The position numbers and the translations under genes were made by a program. From JAHRAH01 sp051009015 (GTDB taxonomy: Bacteria > Pseudomonadota > Gammaproteobacteria > Tethybacterales > Persebacteraceae), in NCBI GenBank assembly GCA_051009015.1, contig JBPCWZ010000090.1, positions 1 to 18,933 of the forward strand: a stretch of DNA of 18,933 nucleotides. The letters run 5' to 3'. The notes under the pieces were generated by a model that saw nothing but the letters and a program-made list of their open reading frames with translations, ran no database searches and was not told where the DNA came from. Shown one piece after another: positions 6,483-14,615 of this stretch. Within the stretch, counting starts at the first letter, position 1; every line of letters starts with the position of its first letter.

Positions 6483-7469
6483 ATGATTGACGAAGTGCCG
6501 CCGTGGCTGCAGCCGCTTTTGCAAAAAGCGCAACCGGCACCGGCATATCTGATAACCGGCGACGAAGGCGCGGGGGCGGATGTTTTGGCGCTCGCCATGG
6601 CGGCAAAGTTTTCCGGCGTCAATAATATTATGCAGCATCCGGATATTATGATTATCCGCCCGCACGAAAAAAAGAAAAGCGCGCAAGCCGAAAGCGGCGG
6701 CGGCGATGATGACGATGCACAAGCCGAAAGCGGCGGCGATGATGACGGCGGCAACGATGCCAAAGAACAAAGCGCGGCGAAAAGCAAAAAGAAAAAAAAC
6801 CTCGCCATTTTTGTTGAAGACGCCCGCGCCATTACGGCGTTTTGCGCGTTAATGCCGATGACTTTGGCGCGGCGCATTGTCGTCATACTGCAAGGCGAAA
6901 AGATGCGCCCGGAAGCCGAAAACGCGCTGCTGAAAACTTTGGAAGAGCCGGGAAAAAGCAAGATGTTTATCCTGCGCGCCAGAAATACCAAACAACTTGC
7001 GCCGACCATCGTAAGCAGATGTCAAACACTATCCGCCCCGCCGCCTTCGCCGAAACAAGCGATGGAATGGTTGAAAGCAAACGGCGGCGGCGAGGGTGAT
7101 TTGCACTATTACGGCGGTTTGCCGCTGGCGATAAAAGACGACCGCGAAAATACGCAGTTGCGCGCATCCATTGTCGGCGAACTCAACAAAGGCGCAAAAG
7201 CCGACATTCACGCCGCCGCCGCAATGTGCGCCAAAAGCAGCGATTGGTTTGAGTGTCTGCAAAAATGGGCGGCGGACGGCGCAAGGATATCCGCAGGCGC
7301 CGCGCCGCGCTATTTTCCGGCGACAAAACACTTGCGCGCGCCGCTTGCCAAGTGGCTGAACTTACATTCCAAACTCATCAAACGCAAAATACTGCTGGAT
7401 TATCAACTATCCGCCGACTTGCGCATTAGGGAAACCCTGCATGCCTGCCGCCAAACACTTGCTGATTGA
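6483..7469 (+). CDS. holB: DNA polymerase III delta' subunit with charged low-complexity insert
   Basis: Clamp-loader subunit delta'. The family signature ENALLKTLEEP is at about 146-156, followed by the SRC motif at 178-180 (TIVSRCQTL). The P-loop region is degenerate (GDEGAGADVLALAMA), as usual for delta', which does not hydrolyse ATP. The four-Cys zinc module of E. coli delta' is missing. In the loop after HPDIMIIRP there is an insert of about 43 residues (62-105): a Lys patch, two copies of AQAESGG followed by Asp runs, and a second Lys patch. This lies between conserved strands, so it is probably a disordered surface loop. GTG (6477) and two ATGs (6480, 6483) are in frame; GGGAG at 6471-6475 is best spaced for 6483. 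The end overlaps tatD by 29 nt. Confidence 0.9.
   Translation: MIDEVPPWLQPLLQKAQPAPAYLITGDEGAGADVLALAMAAKFSGVNNIMQHPDIMIIRPHEKKKSAQAESGGGDDDDAQAESGGDDDGGNDAKEQSAAKSKKKKNLAIFVEDARAITAFCALMPMTLARRIVVILQGEKMRPEAENALLKTLEEPGKSKMFILRARNTKQLAPTIVSRCQTLSAPPPSPKQAMEWLKANGGGEGDLHYYGGLPLAIKDDRENTQLRASIVGELNKGAKADIHAAAAMCAKSSDWFECLQKWAADGARISAGAAPRYFPATKHLRAPLAKWLNLHSKLIKRKILLDYQLSADLRIRETLHACRQTLAD
6663..6800 (+). repeat. Low-complexity imperfect tandem repeat inside holB
   Basis: CAAGCCGAAAGCGGCGG occurs twice (near 6684 and 6719), each followed by GAT/GAC runs coding for Asp, with AAA-rich segments on both sides. This in-frame, expansion-prone stretch encodes the acidic and basic loop of delta'. Confidence 0.6.
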
Positions 7470-8229
7470 TTCGCACTGCCACCCGCACTTTCCGCAGTTG
7501 GCGGGTTTGGGCGATTCTCTGGTTGCCGAAATGACGGAAAACGGCGTCAGCGGCGCGCTCGCCGTTGCGACAAGTTTGGCGGATGCGGTTGCCGTCAAGG
7601 ATTTGACAAAAGCGCATCCGGATGTTTTTTATGCCGCCTGCGGCGTGCATCCGCTGACGGACGAAAGCGCGGATGATGATGAAGCGGCGATTATAAAATG
7701 CTGCGATGATGACAATGTCGTCGCCATCGGCGAGACCGGCTTGGATTTTTTTCGCGGGCGGGAGAGTGAGAAGATGCAGCGGCGGCGTTTTGCCGCTCAT
7801 ATTGCGGCGGCGCGCAAACTCAACAAACCGCTTATCATCCACACTCGCGATTCCCTGCCCGAAACGCTGGATATGCTGGCGGCGGAAAAAGCACAGGATT
7901 GCGGCGGGGTATTGCATTGCTACGGCGGCGATGCCGAAGGCATTGGCAAAGCGGCGAATATTAATTTTGTCGTATCTTTTACCGGCATCGTCAGTTTTAA
8001 GAATGCGGCGGAAGTTCGCGCTGCCGTCAAAGCCGCCCCCGCCGATGGTTATATGGTGGAGACGGATGCCCCCTATCTCGCCCCGGCACCGCACCGCGGC
8101 AAAGTTTGCACGCCGGCGATGGTTCGCCATGTCGCCAAAGTCATCGCCGCCATCCGCCACGAAACCTACAACGAAGTAGTAAAACAAACCACCGAAACAT
8201 TTACCCGCCTGTTTTTATCCCGCGCATAA
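7441..8229 (+). CDS. tatD: TatD-family metal-dependent hydrolase (DNase)
   Basis: TIM-barrel hydrolase of the TatD/YcfH family; relatives are metal-dependent exo-DNases and some remove D-aminoacyl groups or aid DNA repair. 262 residues, typical length. Metal ligands are all visible: H12 and H14 in LIDSHCHPHF, E98 in GETGLDF, H134 in LIIHTRDS, H159 in GVLHCYGG, D209 in VETDAPYL. The position after tmk-holB matches the ycfH locus of E. coli, so the closest functional label is YcfH-like. The ATG lies inside the last codons of holB, with AGGGAA just upstream, which suggests translational coupling. The gene is convergent with leuS; only 30 nt separate the stops and I see no clear terminator there. 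Confidence 0.93.
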   Translation: MPAAKHLLIDSHCHPHFPQLAGLGDSLVAEMTENGVSGALAVATSLADAVAVKDLTKAHPDVFYAACGVHPLTDESADDDEAAIIKCCDDDNVVAIGETGLDFFRGRESEKMQRRRFAAHIAAARKLNKPLIIHTRDSLPETLDMLAAEKAQDCGGVLHCYGGDAEGIGKAANINFVVSFTGIVSFKNAAEVRAAVKAAPADGYMVETDAPYLAPAPHRGKVCTPAMVRHVAKVIAAIRHETYNEVVKQTTETFTRLFLSRA

Positions 8230-8259
8230 CCGCGGCGGAATAAGAAAATAGCGGGTGTG

Positions 8260-10767
8260 TTAATCGGCGGCGAAGTTTATGACTCTGCCTGCTATGACGA
8301 TGACTTTTTTTACCTTTCTCCCCGATAACTCGCGGGCGACTGCGGGGATGTTTTCCGCCGCCTTGCGGGCGGCTTGTTCGTCGGCATCGGCGGCAAGGGT
8401 TATTTGACCGCGCTTTTTGCCATTAATCTGCACTACCATCATCCGCTCGCCGCCGCTTTCGGCTTCGGCTTTGGGCCACGGCGCGATTGACAACTCGCCT
8501 TCATAACCCAACCTCTCCCACAACGCATCGCACAAATGCGGCACCGCCGGGGACAGCAACCGTAAGATAATGCCAAAACTCTCACGCAACAATGCCGCCG
8601 CCTTTTGCGCTTCAACTTCGCAGGACGAGCCGCTCTTGATTCGCGCCGCAGAAAATGCCATCATCAAATTAAGCATTTTCATCGCCGCCGATGGAATATT
8701 ATTAAGACGCTGGCGTTCCATATCGTAGTTTGCTTTTGCCAATATTTTGTGCATCTCCCGCCCGGTGTTTTGCCGCTCAGCCGCGCCGCCCGCATTGGCT
8801 TTATCCGTTTCTTTGTCAAATGATTGGGCGATTTGTTCGCAATGTTTTGGCAACTCTTCGCCCGCCGCCCACAACCTTGCCAAAAAACGCGCACTGCCGC
8901 GCACGCCTTCATCCGACCATTCCAACGATTGTTCCGGCGGCGCGGCAAAAAGCATAAACAAACGCGCCGTATCCGCGCCGTACCGCTCTATCAACTCCTG
9001 CGGATCCACGGTATTACCGCGCGATTTTGACATTTTGCCGCCGTCTTTCAACACCATCCCCTGACACAACAAACGCTTGAAAGGTTCGGCATAACGCGCC
9101 GTTTGCGGGTACATTCCGGCATCGCGCATGAGTTTGTGAAAAAAACGCGAATACAAAAGATGCAAAACCGCATGCTCAACGCCGCCGATATACTGGTCAA
9201 CCGGCAGCCAACTTGCGGCGCGCCCGTCGACCATCTTATCCCCGCAGTCATAACTCGCATAGCGGGCGAAATACCACGAGGATTCCACAAAAGTATCCAT
9301 CGTATCGGTCTCGCGCTTTGCCGCACCGCCGCACTTCGGGCATTGGCAATTAACAAAATCTTCGTTTTGCGCCAATGCCGCACTTAACGGCTTGCCCGCT
9401 TCGGCTTTGATATCCGGCAGCATTACCGGCAGATTAGTTTCCGGCACATCGCCGCATTTGGCGCAATGTACAATCGGTATCGGGCAGCCCCAATATCGCT
9501 GACGCGATATTCCCCAATCGCGCAAACGATACTGCACTTCGGTTGATGCCAAATCCATCGCGGCAAGTTTTTCCGTCGCCGCTTTCTTTGCTTTTTCGTT
9601 CGGCATTCCGTTTAGAAAAGCGGAATTAATCATCACGCCGCTGCCGGTATATGCCGTGTCTGTAATCTTAAAATCATCATCGCCCTTTGGCGATACAACG
9701 GCGACAACCGGCAACCGGCATTGGCGGGCAAACTCCAAATCCCGCTGGTCATGCGCCGGACAGCCGAATATCGCGCCGCTACCGTATTGTGCCAAAATAA
9801 AGTTTGCAATAAACACCGGCAACTTGCGCGAGCGGTCAAGCGGATGTTCCACGCGCAATCCTGTGTCATAACCTTTTTTGTCGGCGGTTTTAATCGCCTC
9901 TTCGCTGACCGACAACCGCCCGCATTCTTGGATAAAAGCCGCCGCCTTGTCGTCTTTTGCCGCGCATTCGGCAGCCAAAGAATGCTCCGGAGCGATGGCG
10001 CAAAAAGTCGCGCCGAATATTGTGTCGGGGCGGGTGGTAAAAACTTCCAAAACATCATCGCGTCCGGCAAGCGGCATCTTAATCCTTGCGCCGAATGATT
10101 TGCCTATCCAGTTGCGCTGCATTGCCACAACCGAAGGCGGCCATCCCGTCAGAGAATCCAAATCATTCAGCAACTCTTCGGCATATGCGGTTATTTTCAT
10201 AAAATACATCGGCACTTTGCGCCGCTCTATCGGCGCGCCGGAACGCCATCCCCTGCCATCCACAACCTGCTCGTTGGCAAGCACGGTTTTATCCGCCGGA
10301 TCCCAATTCACCACCGCCGTCTTTTTATAAACCAAACCTTTGTCAAACAACCTCGCGATAAAAGTTTGCTCCCAGCGGTAATAGGATGCATCGCAAGTCG
10401 CTATCTCGCGCCGCCAATCCACGGCAAGCCCCAGCCGCATCAGTTGCTCGCGCATTTCGTTCATATTGTCGCGCGTCCATTTTGCAGGATGGATATTGTT
10501 TGCCATCGCCGCATTCTCCGCCGGCAAACCGAAAGCATCCCATCCCATCGGCTGCAAAACATTATCGCCCAGCATTCTGCGGTAGCGGCTTATCATGTCG
10601 CCGATGGTGTAGTTTCGCACATGCCCCATGTGCAGGCGCCCGGAAGGATAGGGAAACATTGACAGGCAATAAAACTTGTCGCCCGCGCCGTTATCGTCCG
10701 CCCGGAAAAGCCCGCGCTCAAGCCACTTTTTCTGCGCTTGTTCTTCTATCTTTGCAAAAGGATGCAT
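8260..10767 (-). CDS. leuS: Leucyl-tRNA synthetase
   Basis: Charges tRNA-Leu. 835 residues, near the bacterial norm (about 860). The class I signature HMGH is at 46-49 in PYPSGRLHMGHVRNYTIGD and KMSKS is at 578-582. The editing (CP1) domain has the threonine-rich loop TTRPDT (244-249) and the Asp loop GAIFGCPAHDQRD (331-343, with GC where VMAVP is usual). A zinc-binding pair CAKC/CPKC (435-438, 476-479) and WGISRQRYWGCPIP (418-431) are intact. The C-terminal domain ends with a VVQINGKKRGQI-type segment. It starts 8 nt after the ilvA stop. No Shine-Dalgarno is seen, but TATAAT, which contains the ilvA stop codon, lies exactly 7 nt before the ATG, so leuS may also be made from its own leaderless transcript. 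Confidence 0.97.
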   Translation of the reverse strand: MHPFAKIEEQAQKKWLERGLFRADDNGAGDKFYCLSMFPYPSGRLHMGHVRNYTIGDMISRYRRMLGDNVLQPMGWDAFGLPAENAAMANNIHPAKWTRDNMNEMREQLMRLGLAVDWRREIATCDASYYRWEQTFIARLFDKGLVYKKTAVVNWDPADKTVLANEQVVDGRGWRSGAPIERRKVPMYFMKITAYAEELLNDLDSLTGWPPSVVAMQRNWIGKSFGARIKMPLAGRDDVLEVFTTRPDTIFGATFCAIAPEHSLAAECAAKDDKAAAFIQECGRLSVSEEAIKTADKKGYDTGLRVEHPLDRSRKLPVFIANFILAQYGSGAIFGCPAHDQRDLEFARQCRLPVVAVVSPKGDDDFKITDTAYTGSGVMINSAFLNGMPNEKAKKAATEKLAAMDLASTEVQYRLRDWGISRQRYWGCPIPIVHCAKCGDVPETNLPVMLPDIKAEAGKPLSAALAQNEDFVNCQCPKCGGAAKRETDTMDTFVESSWYFARYASYDCGDKMVDGRAASWLPVDQYIGGVEHAVLHLLYSRFFHKLMRDAGMYPQTARYAEPFKRLLCQGMVLKDGGKMSKSRGNTVDPQELIERYGADTARLFMLFAAPPEQSLEWSDEGVRGSARFLARLWAAGEELPKHCEQIAQSFDKETDKANAGGAAERQNTGREMHKILAKANYDMERQRLNNIPSAAMKMLNLMMAFSAARIKSGSSCEVEAQKAAALLRESFGIILRLLSPAVPHLCDALWERLGYEGELSIAPWPKAEAESGGERMMVVQINGKKRGQITLAADADEQAARKAAENIPAVARELSGRKVKKVIVIAGRVINFAAD

Positions 10768-10774
10768 CGGTGAA

Positions 10775-10780
10775 ATTATA
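10775..10780 (-). promoter_or_regulatory. Possible -10 hexamer for leaderless leuS mRNA
   Basis: Consensus TATAAT on the minus strand, ending 7 nt before the leuS ATG (10767) and overlapping the ilvA stop codon. No good -35 and no TG extension are seen. Confidence 0.35.
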
Positions 10781-12323
10781 CCCGCCGCTGCGAAAGGAAA
10801 AGGCGGTATGCCGGATTATCCGTCTCGTCATAAAACAGATACCCCAAACCGCGCAAAAAAGCCGCAAACTTCGCCCGCTCCGGCGGCGGCACTTGGACAC
10901 CCGCCAAAACCCGACCGGCATCGGCGCCATGGTTGCGATAGTGAAACAAACTGATATTCCACTGCCGCCCGGCGCTGTTTAATCCGGCGAGAAAGTTCAT
11001 CAACGCGCCCGGGCGTTCGGGGAATTCAAAACGGTATAATATTTCATTGTCGGCATTTGCCCTGCCGCCGACAAGATGACGAAGATGCAGTTTTGCCATT
11101 TCGTCGCCGGTCAAATCCAAAGTCGGCAAACCGGCGGCGCGCAGTTTTTTCAGCAACTCGCCGCGCTCGGCAACGCCACCGGTCTCCACGCCGACAAATA
11201 TCTGCGCATCCGCACTGTCGCCCATCCGGTAGTTAAACTCGGTAATGTTGCGCTGACCGATGAGCGCGCAAAACTTGCGAAAACTGCCCGGTGCTTCCGG
11301 TATCGTAGCGGCAAACAATGCCTCGCGATTCTCGCCTATCTCGGCGCGCTCGGCGACAAAGCGCAGGCGGTCAAAGTTCATATTCGCCCCGCATGCCAAA
11401 GCGACAACTGATTGCCCGCGCCATTGTTTTTTTGCCGCATGCTTTTTCAGCCCCGCCGCGGCAAGCGCGCCCGCCGGTTCAAAGATAACCCTTGTATCAT
11501 CATACAAATCCTTGACAGCCGCGCATATCTCATCATTGCCGACAACAATCATTTCGTCAACAAACGCCTTTGCCAGCATAAACGGCAACTTGCCCGGGCG
11601 GCGCACGGCAACGGCATCGGCAAAAATCCCCGATGACGGCAGAGTGATAAGCCTTCCCGCCGTCATTGACGCCGTCATTGATGCCGATTCGTCCGCTTCC
11701 ACGCCGATAATCTTTGTTTGCGGGCGCAGCGCCTTGATATATGCCGCAACGCCCGCTATCAAACCGCCGCCGCCGACCGCGCAAAAAACCGCCCGCAGAG
11801 GTTCGGGATGATGGCGCAATATCTCCGCGCCAATGGTCGCATTTGCCGTAATAATGTCGGCATCGTCAAAAGGCGGAATGTAAGTTGCGCCGTTTTCCTT
11901 TGCCATCGCCATCGCCGCACTCGCCGCTTCTTCAAAACTGCCGCCAGCCAAAACAACGCGCGCGCCAAAAGCCCGCACCGCCGAAGTTTTTATCCGCTGC
12001 GTGTGCTTGGGCATAAATATCGTCGCCGGACAGCCCAAATGCCGCGCCGCCAAAGCAACGCCTTGCGCATGATTTCCGGCGGATGCCGCAACAACGCCGC
12101 GCTTTCGGCGCGCCGCGCCAAGGCGCATCATCTTATAAAACGCGCCGCGAATCTTGAATGAAAATACCGGCTGCAAATCCTCGCGCTTGATGCACACCCG
12201 GTTGGCGCACAAACGCGACAATGACGGCATATAAGTCAGCGGCGTCTCGCGCACCAAATCGTAAATGCGCGCATCCGCCGCCCCGCGCAAAATGCGCTCT
12301 TGCATCTTCGCCGCCGCCGTCAT
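10776..12323 (-). CDS. ilvA: Threonine ammonia-lyase, biosynthetic, with two regulatory domains
   Basis: PLP enzyme that converts threonine to 2-oxobutanoate, the first step to isoleucine. 515 residues: catalytic domain about 1-315, then two ACT-like regulatory modules (about 325-400 and 420-510) as in E. coli IlvA (514). The PLP lysine is K57 in PVFSFKIRGA; SAGNHAQG (81-88) and the phosphate-binding GGGGL (184-188) are intact. NITEFNYR at the first regulatory module is typical of feedback-controlled IlvA. Odd: the conserved AGQGT following PFDD is TANAT here (PFDDADIITANATIGAEI), replacing two glycines and the glutamine. It sits 18 nt after pgpA and 8 nt before leuS, so branched-chain synthesis and leucine charging share a transcription unit. 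No Shine-Dalgarno; TAGAAT lies 7 nt before the ATG. Confidence 0.95.
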   Translation of the reverse strand: MTAAAKMQERILRGAADARIYDLVRETPLTYMPSLSRLCANRVCIKREDLQPVFSFKIRGAFYKMMRLGAARRKRGVVAASAGNHAQGVALAARHLGCPATIFMPKHTQRIKTSAVRAFGARVVLAGGSFEEAASAAMAMAKENGATYIPPFDDADIITANATIGAEILRHHPEPLRAVFCAVGGGGLIAGVAAYIKALRPQTKIIGVEADESASMTASMTAGRLITLPSSGIFADAVAVRRPGKLPFMLAKAFVDEMIVVGNDEICAAVKDLYDDTRVIFEPAGALAAAGLKKHAAKKQWRGQSVVALACGANMNFDRLRFVAERAEIGENREALFAATIPEAPGSFRKFCALIGQRNITEFNYRMGDSADAQIFVGVETGGVAERGELLKKLRAAGLPTLDLTGDEMAKLHLRHLVGGRANADNEILYRFEFPERPGALMNFLAGLNSAGRQWNISLFHYRNHGADAGRVLAGVQVPPPERAKFAAFLRGLGYLFYDETDNPAYRLFLSQRRV

Positions 12324-12330
12324 CTTTTTT

Positions 12331-12336
12331 ATTCTA
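12331..12336 (-). promoter_or_regulatory. Possible -10 hexamer for leaderless ilvA mRNA
   Basis: TAGAAT on the minus strand, separated from the ilvA ATG (12323) by AAAAAAG, 7 nt. The -35 is weak. Confidence 0.35.
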
Positions 12337-12341
12337 ATCCA

Positions 12342-12854
12342 TTAAATCAAAAGCATCGCGGCATTCAGCAATGCAGCCGTTGCCGCCGCCGCCGCAATAT
12401 CGTCCAGCATAATGCCAAAACCGCCGCCGATGTTTTTGTCCAGCCATCCTATCGGCGGCGGTTTTGCCGCATCCAAAATGCGAAAGACGACAAAGCCCGC
12501 CGCCTGCCACAAGATATTATCCGGCAAAAACAATAAAACGGCGTAAAACCCTGTTATTTCGTCAAAAACAATCCCGCCGTCATCTGCAACCGCCAATGCT
12601 TTGGCGCTCCTGCCGCAAAGCCAAATGCCGCCTATCAACATTACCGCCAGCAGTATTATCTGCGCCGCAAAAGGCAAAGATGCCATAAGATAATACAACG
12701 GCAAAGCCAAAACAGTGCCGGCGGTGCCGGGCATTTTTGGCGTCAAACCGGCGCCAAAACCGCAGGCAATGCAATGACCGATATCGCCGAAAACAAAATG
12801 CTTTGTCGCTTTGGTTTTTGTTTCGGGTTTTTTATTCGCCGAAGTTGTGCTCAT
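12342..12854 (-). CDS. pgpA: Phosphatidylglycerophosphatase A
   Basis: Inner-membrane phosphatase that turns phosphatidylglycerol phosphate into phosphatidylglycerol. 170 residues. Family motifs: GFGAGLTPKMPGTAGT (32-47), VFDEITGFY in the middle, and RILDAAKPPPIGWLDK leading to GGGFGIMLDDIAA, whose paired Asp are the conserved acidic residues near the C-terminus. Hydrophobic segments at about 48-82, 100-122 and 150-169 fit a small multi-span membrane protein. The start overlaps the end of thiL by 23 nt, so the two are translationally coupled; thiL-pgpA is a common proteobacterial pair. A soluble Lys/Thr-rich N-terminus of about 20 residues precedes the conserved part. Confidence 0.93.
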   Translation of the reverse strand: MSTTSANKKPETKTKATKHFVFGDIGHCIACGFGAGLTPKMPGTAGTVLALPLYYLMASLPFAAQIILLAVMLIGGIWLCGRSAKALAVADDGGIVFDEITGFYAVLLFLPDNILWQAAGFVVFRILDAAKPPPIGWLDKNIGGGFGIMLDDIAAAAATAALLNAAMLLI

Positions 12855-13755
12855 AACCGCGCCCGCTCAGTGATTCTTCTTTGCCGTCAATGCGCACATA
12901 ACCGCCCTTCCCTTCCACAACAACGCCTATCCGCGCAATGCCCGGATATTCGCCGATGCTATCGCGGCGGGCGGCGGCGGCGCAAAATAGTATTTCATAA
13001 CCATCGCCGCCGTCCAGCATTAAATCCAACCGCTCTTTTTGCGGGAGTGTTTGCATTGTCGCGCTTGCCGGAATGTTTGCCGCATCTATTACAAACTTCG
13101 CCGCCGATGCCTTTGCCATTTCGCAAACTGCCACGGATAACCCGTCCGACAAATCCATCGCCGCGCTTGCGACTTGCGACAAAGTTGCCGACAAATCCAA
13201 ACGCGGAGACGGATTATGCAAACGCGCCCTGCTCTTTTCATCGGCAATAGCCGGTTTGTGCAATGCCAATGCCGCATCGCCGATTGTGCCGGAAAGCCAG
13301 ATATCATCACCCGGTTTTGCCCCGCCGCGTGTGATAGCCTTTTTGTCAACTTCGCCGATGACGGTTGTCGTCAGTTGTGTTTGCGCCCCGCGCGTCAAAT
13401 CGCCGCCGATAATGGCATAGTCGTATTGTTTTGCACTGCTCTTAAAACCTTCGCCGATGGCGGCAAACCATTCTTCTGCATTTTTACCGCCGAAAGTTAT
13501 CGCTATTGTCATCCACAGCGGGCGCGCGCCCATCGCGGCAATGTCCGACAATGATACCGCCGCCGCCTTGCGCGCGATAAAACACGGATTATCATTATCG
13601 CGAAAATGCACACCGGCGACAAGCGTGTCGGTGCTAATGGCAAGTTTGCCGCCGCTTGCCGTTTTTACGACTGCGGCATCATCGCCAATGCCGACTTCCA
13701 CACTTTCGTTTGCGGCATAGTTGAAGCATTTGCCGATGACATCCCGCTCGCGCAC
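12832..13755 (-). CDS. thiL: Thiamine-monophosphate kinase
   Basis: Phosphorylates thiamine monophosphate to the active diphosphate. 307 residues, PurM-like fold. Motifs: GIGDDAAVV (22-30), STDTLVAGVHF (41-51), VSLSDIAAMGARPLW (67-81), IIGGDLTRG (115-123) and AMDLSDGL (199-206), the metal- and ATP-binding acidic residues being present in each. The start is GTG at 13755, giving MRERDVI, which lines up with the usual family start; no Shine-Dalgarno is evident. It begins 30 nt after coxM and overlaps pgpA. nusB, its frequent upstream partner, is replaced here by the cox operon. Confidence 0.94.
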   Translation of the reverse strand: MRERDVIGKCFNYAANESVEVGIGDDAAVVKTASGGKLAISTDTLVAGVHFRDNDNPCFIARKAAAVSLSDIAAMGARPLWMTIAITFGGKNAEEWFAAIGEGFKSSAKQYDYAIIGGDLTRGAQTQLTTTVIGEVDKKAITRGGAKPGDDIWLSGTIGDAALALHKPAIADEKSRARLHNPSPRLDLSATLSQVASAAMDLSDGLSVAVCEMAKASAAKFVIDAANIPASATMQTLPQKERLDLMLDGGDGYEILFCAAAARRDSIGEYPGIARIGVVVEGKGGYVRIDGKEESLSGRGYEHNFGE

Positions 13756-13785
13756 CGAAAAGCCAATCTTCGCCGCCGCTTTGTA

Positions 13786-14586
13786 TCAGGCGCAGGATGC
13801 GACCGCCCGCTTGGTCAGAGTGTGCATTAACGATGCGCGATATTCGGCGGAGCCATGCATATCACTCATCAAATTTTGCACTTCCGCTTGCGGCACTTCG
13901 GGGACGGCATCGGGCGAGAAGTTTGCCTTCAAGGCATCCTCAACCGGCGGCGCGCGAAAAACGCCGCCATTGCCCGCGCCGGTATAAGCGACACGAACGC
14001 CGCCGGAAGTTTGGGCGACAAACACGCCAACCAAAGCATACAACGATGCCGGCTGGGCGAACTTTTGATAAGCGGCTTTTTGCGGCACCGGCAAGTGAAG
14101 ATGTGCAATTATCTCGTCCTCTTCCAATGCCGTGGCAAACAAGCCGCAAAAGAAATCATCGGCGTTTATCTCCCGCTTGTTGGTATGCACCGAACCGCCA
14201 AGCGCCAAAAGCGCCGCCGGATAATCGGCGGCAGGGTCGTTGTTTGCGACGGACCCGCCGGCAGTGCCGCAATTGCGCACTTGCGCATCGCCAATGCCGC
14301 CAGCCAACTTTGCCAATGCCGGAATATTATCGCGCACCAAAACACTGGCGGCGACTTCGGCATGCGTAGCCATCGCCCCGACAACCAAACCTTTGGTCTC
14401 GTGCATGCGAATGCCGCGCAACGCTTCAATCGCCGACAAATCCACAACGGCGCGCGGGCTGTTTAGCCGCTGCTTCATGGTCGGCAGCAATGTCATGCCG
14501 CCGGCAAGCGCCATCGCATCGCCGTCCGCCAGCAGTTTCGCCGCATCGGCAACCGACGACGGCTTGTGATAATCAAATGATTTCAT
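13786..14586 (-). CDS. coxM: FAD-binding (medium) subunit of a form II CO dehydrogenase-like enzyme
   Basis: 266 residues, the FAD subunit that passes electrons out of the molybdenum hydroxylase. The two FAD-binding motifs are present: ALAGGMTLLPTMK (27-38) and GTAGGSVANNDPAADYPA (107-124, normally T(I/L)GG(S/N)xAHADP). The C-terminal CoxM domain follows from about 180. ATG at 14586 is chosen because AAAGGAG lies 10 nt upstream and the protein then starts with MKSFDYHKP, as in relatives; the open frame extends to 14796 but that part overlaps coxL in another frame. It follows coxL after 29 nt and precedes thiL by 30 nt. Confidence 0.9.
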   Translation of the reverse strand: MKSFDYHKPSSVADAAKLLADGDAMALAGGMTLLPTMKQRLNSPRAVVDLSAIEALRGIRMHETKGLVVGAMATHAEVAASVLVRDNIPALAKLAGGIGDAQVRNCGTAGGSVANNDPAADYPAALLALGGSVHTNKREINADDFFCGLFATALEEDEIIAHLHLPVPQKAAYQKFAQPASLYALVGVFVAQTSGGVRVAYTGAGNGGVFRAPPVEDALKANFSPDAVPEVPQAEVQNLMSDMHGSAEYRASLMHTLTKRAVASCA

Positions 14587-14615
14587 CGCAGTTTTTCTCC
14601 TTTCGGGCTTGATGA

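Noticed and set aside
8230..8259. Bidirectional terminator between tatD and leuS
   Set aside because: Only a weak CCCGC/GCGGG pairing with a long loop is seen and there is no T-run on either strand.
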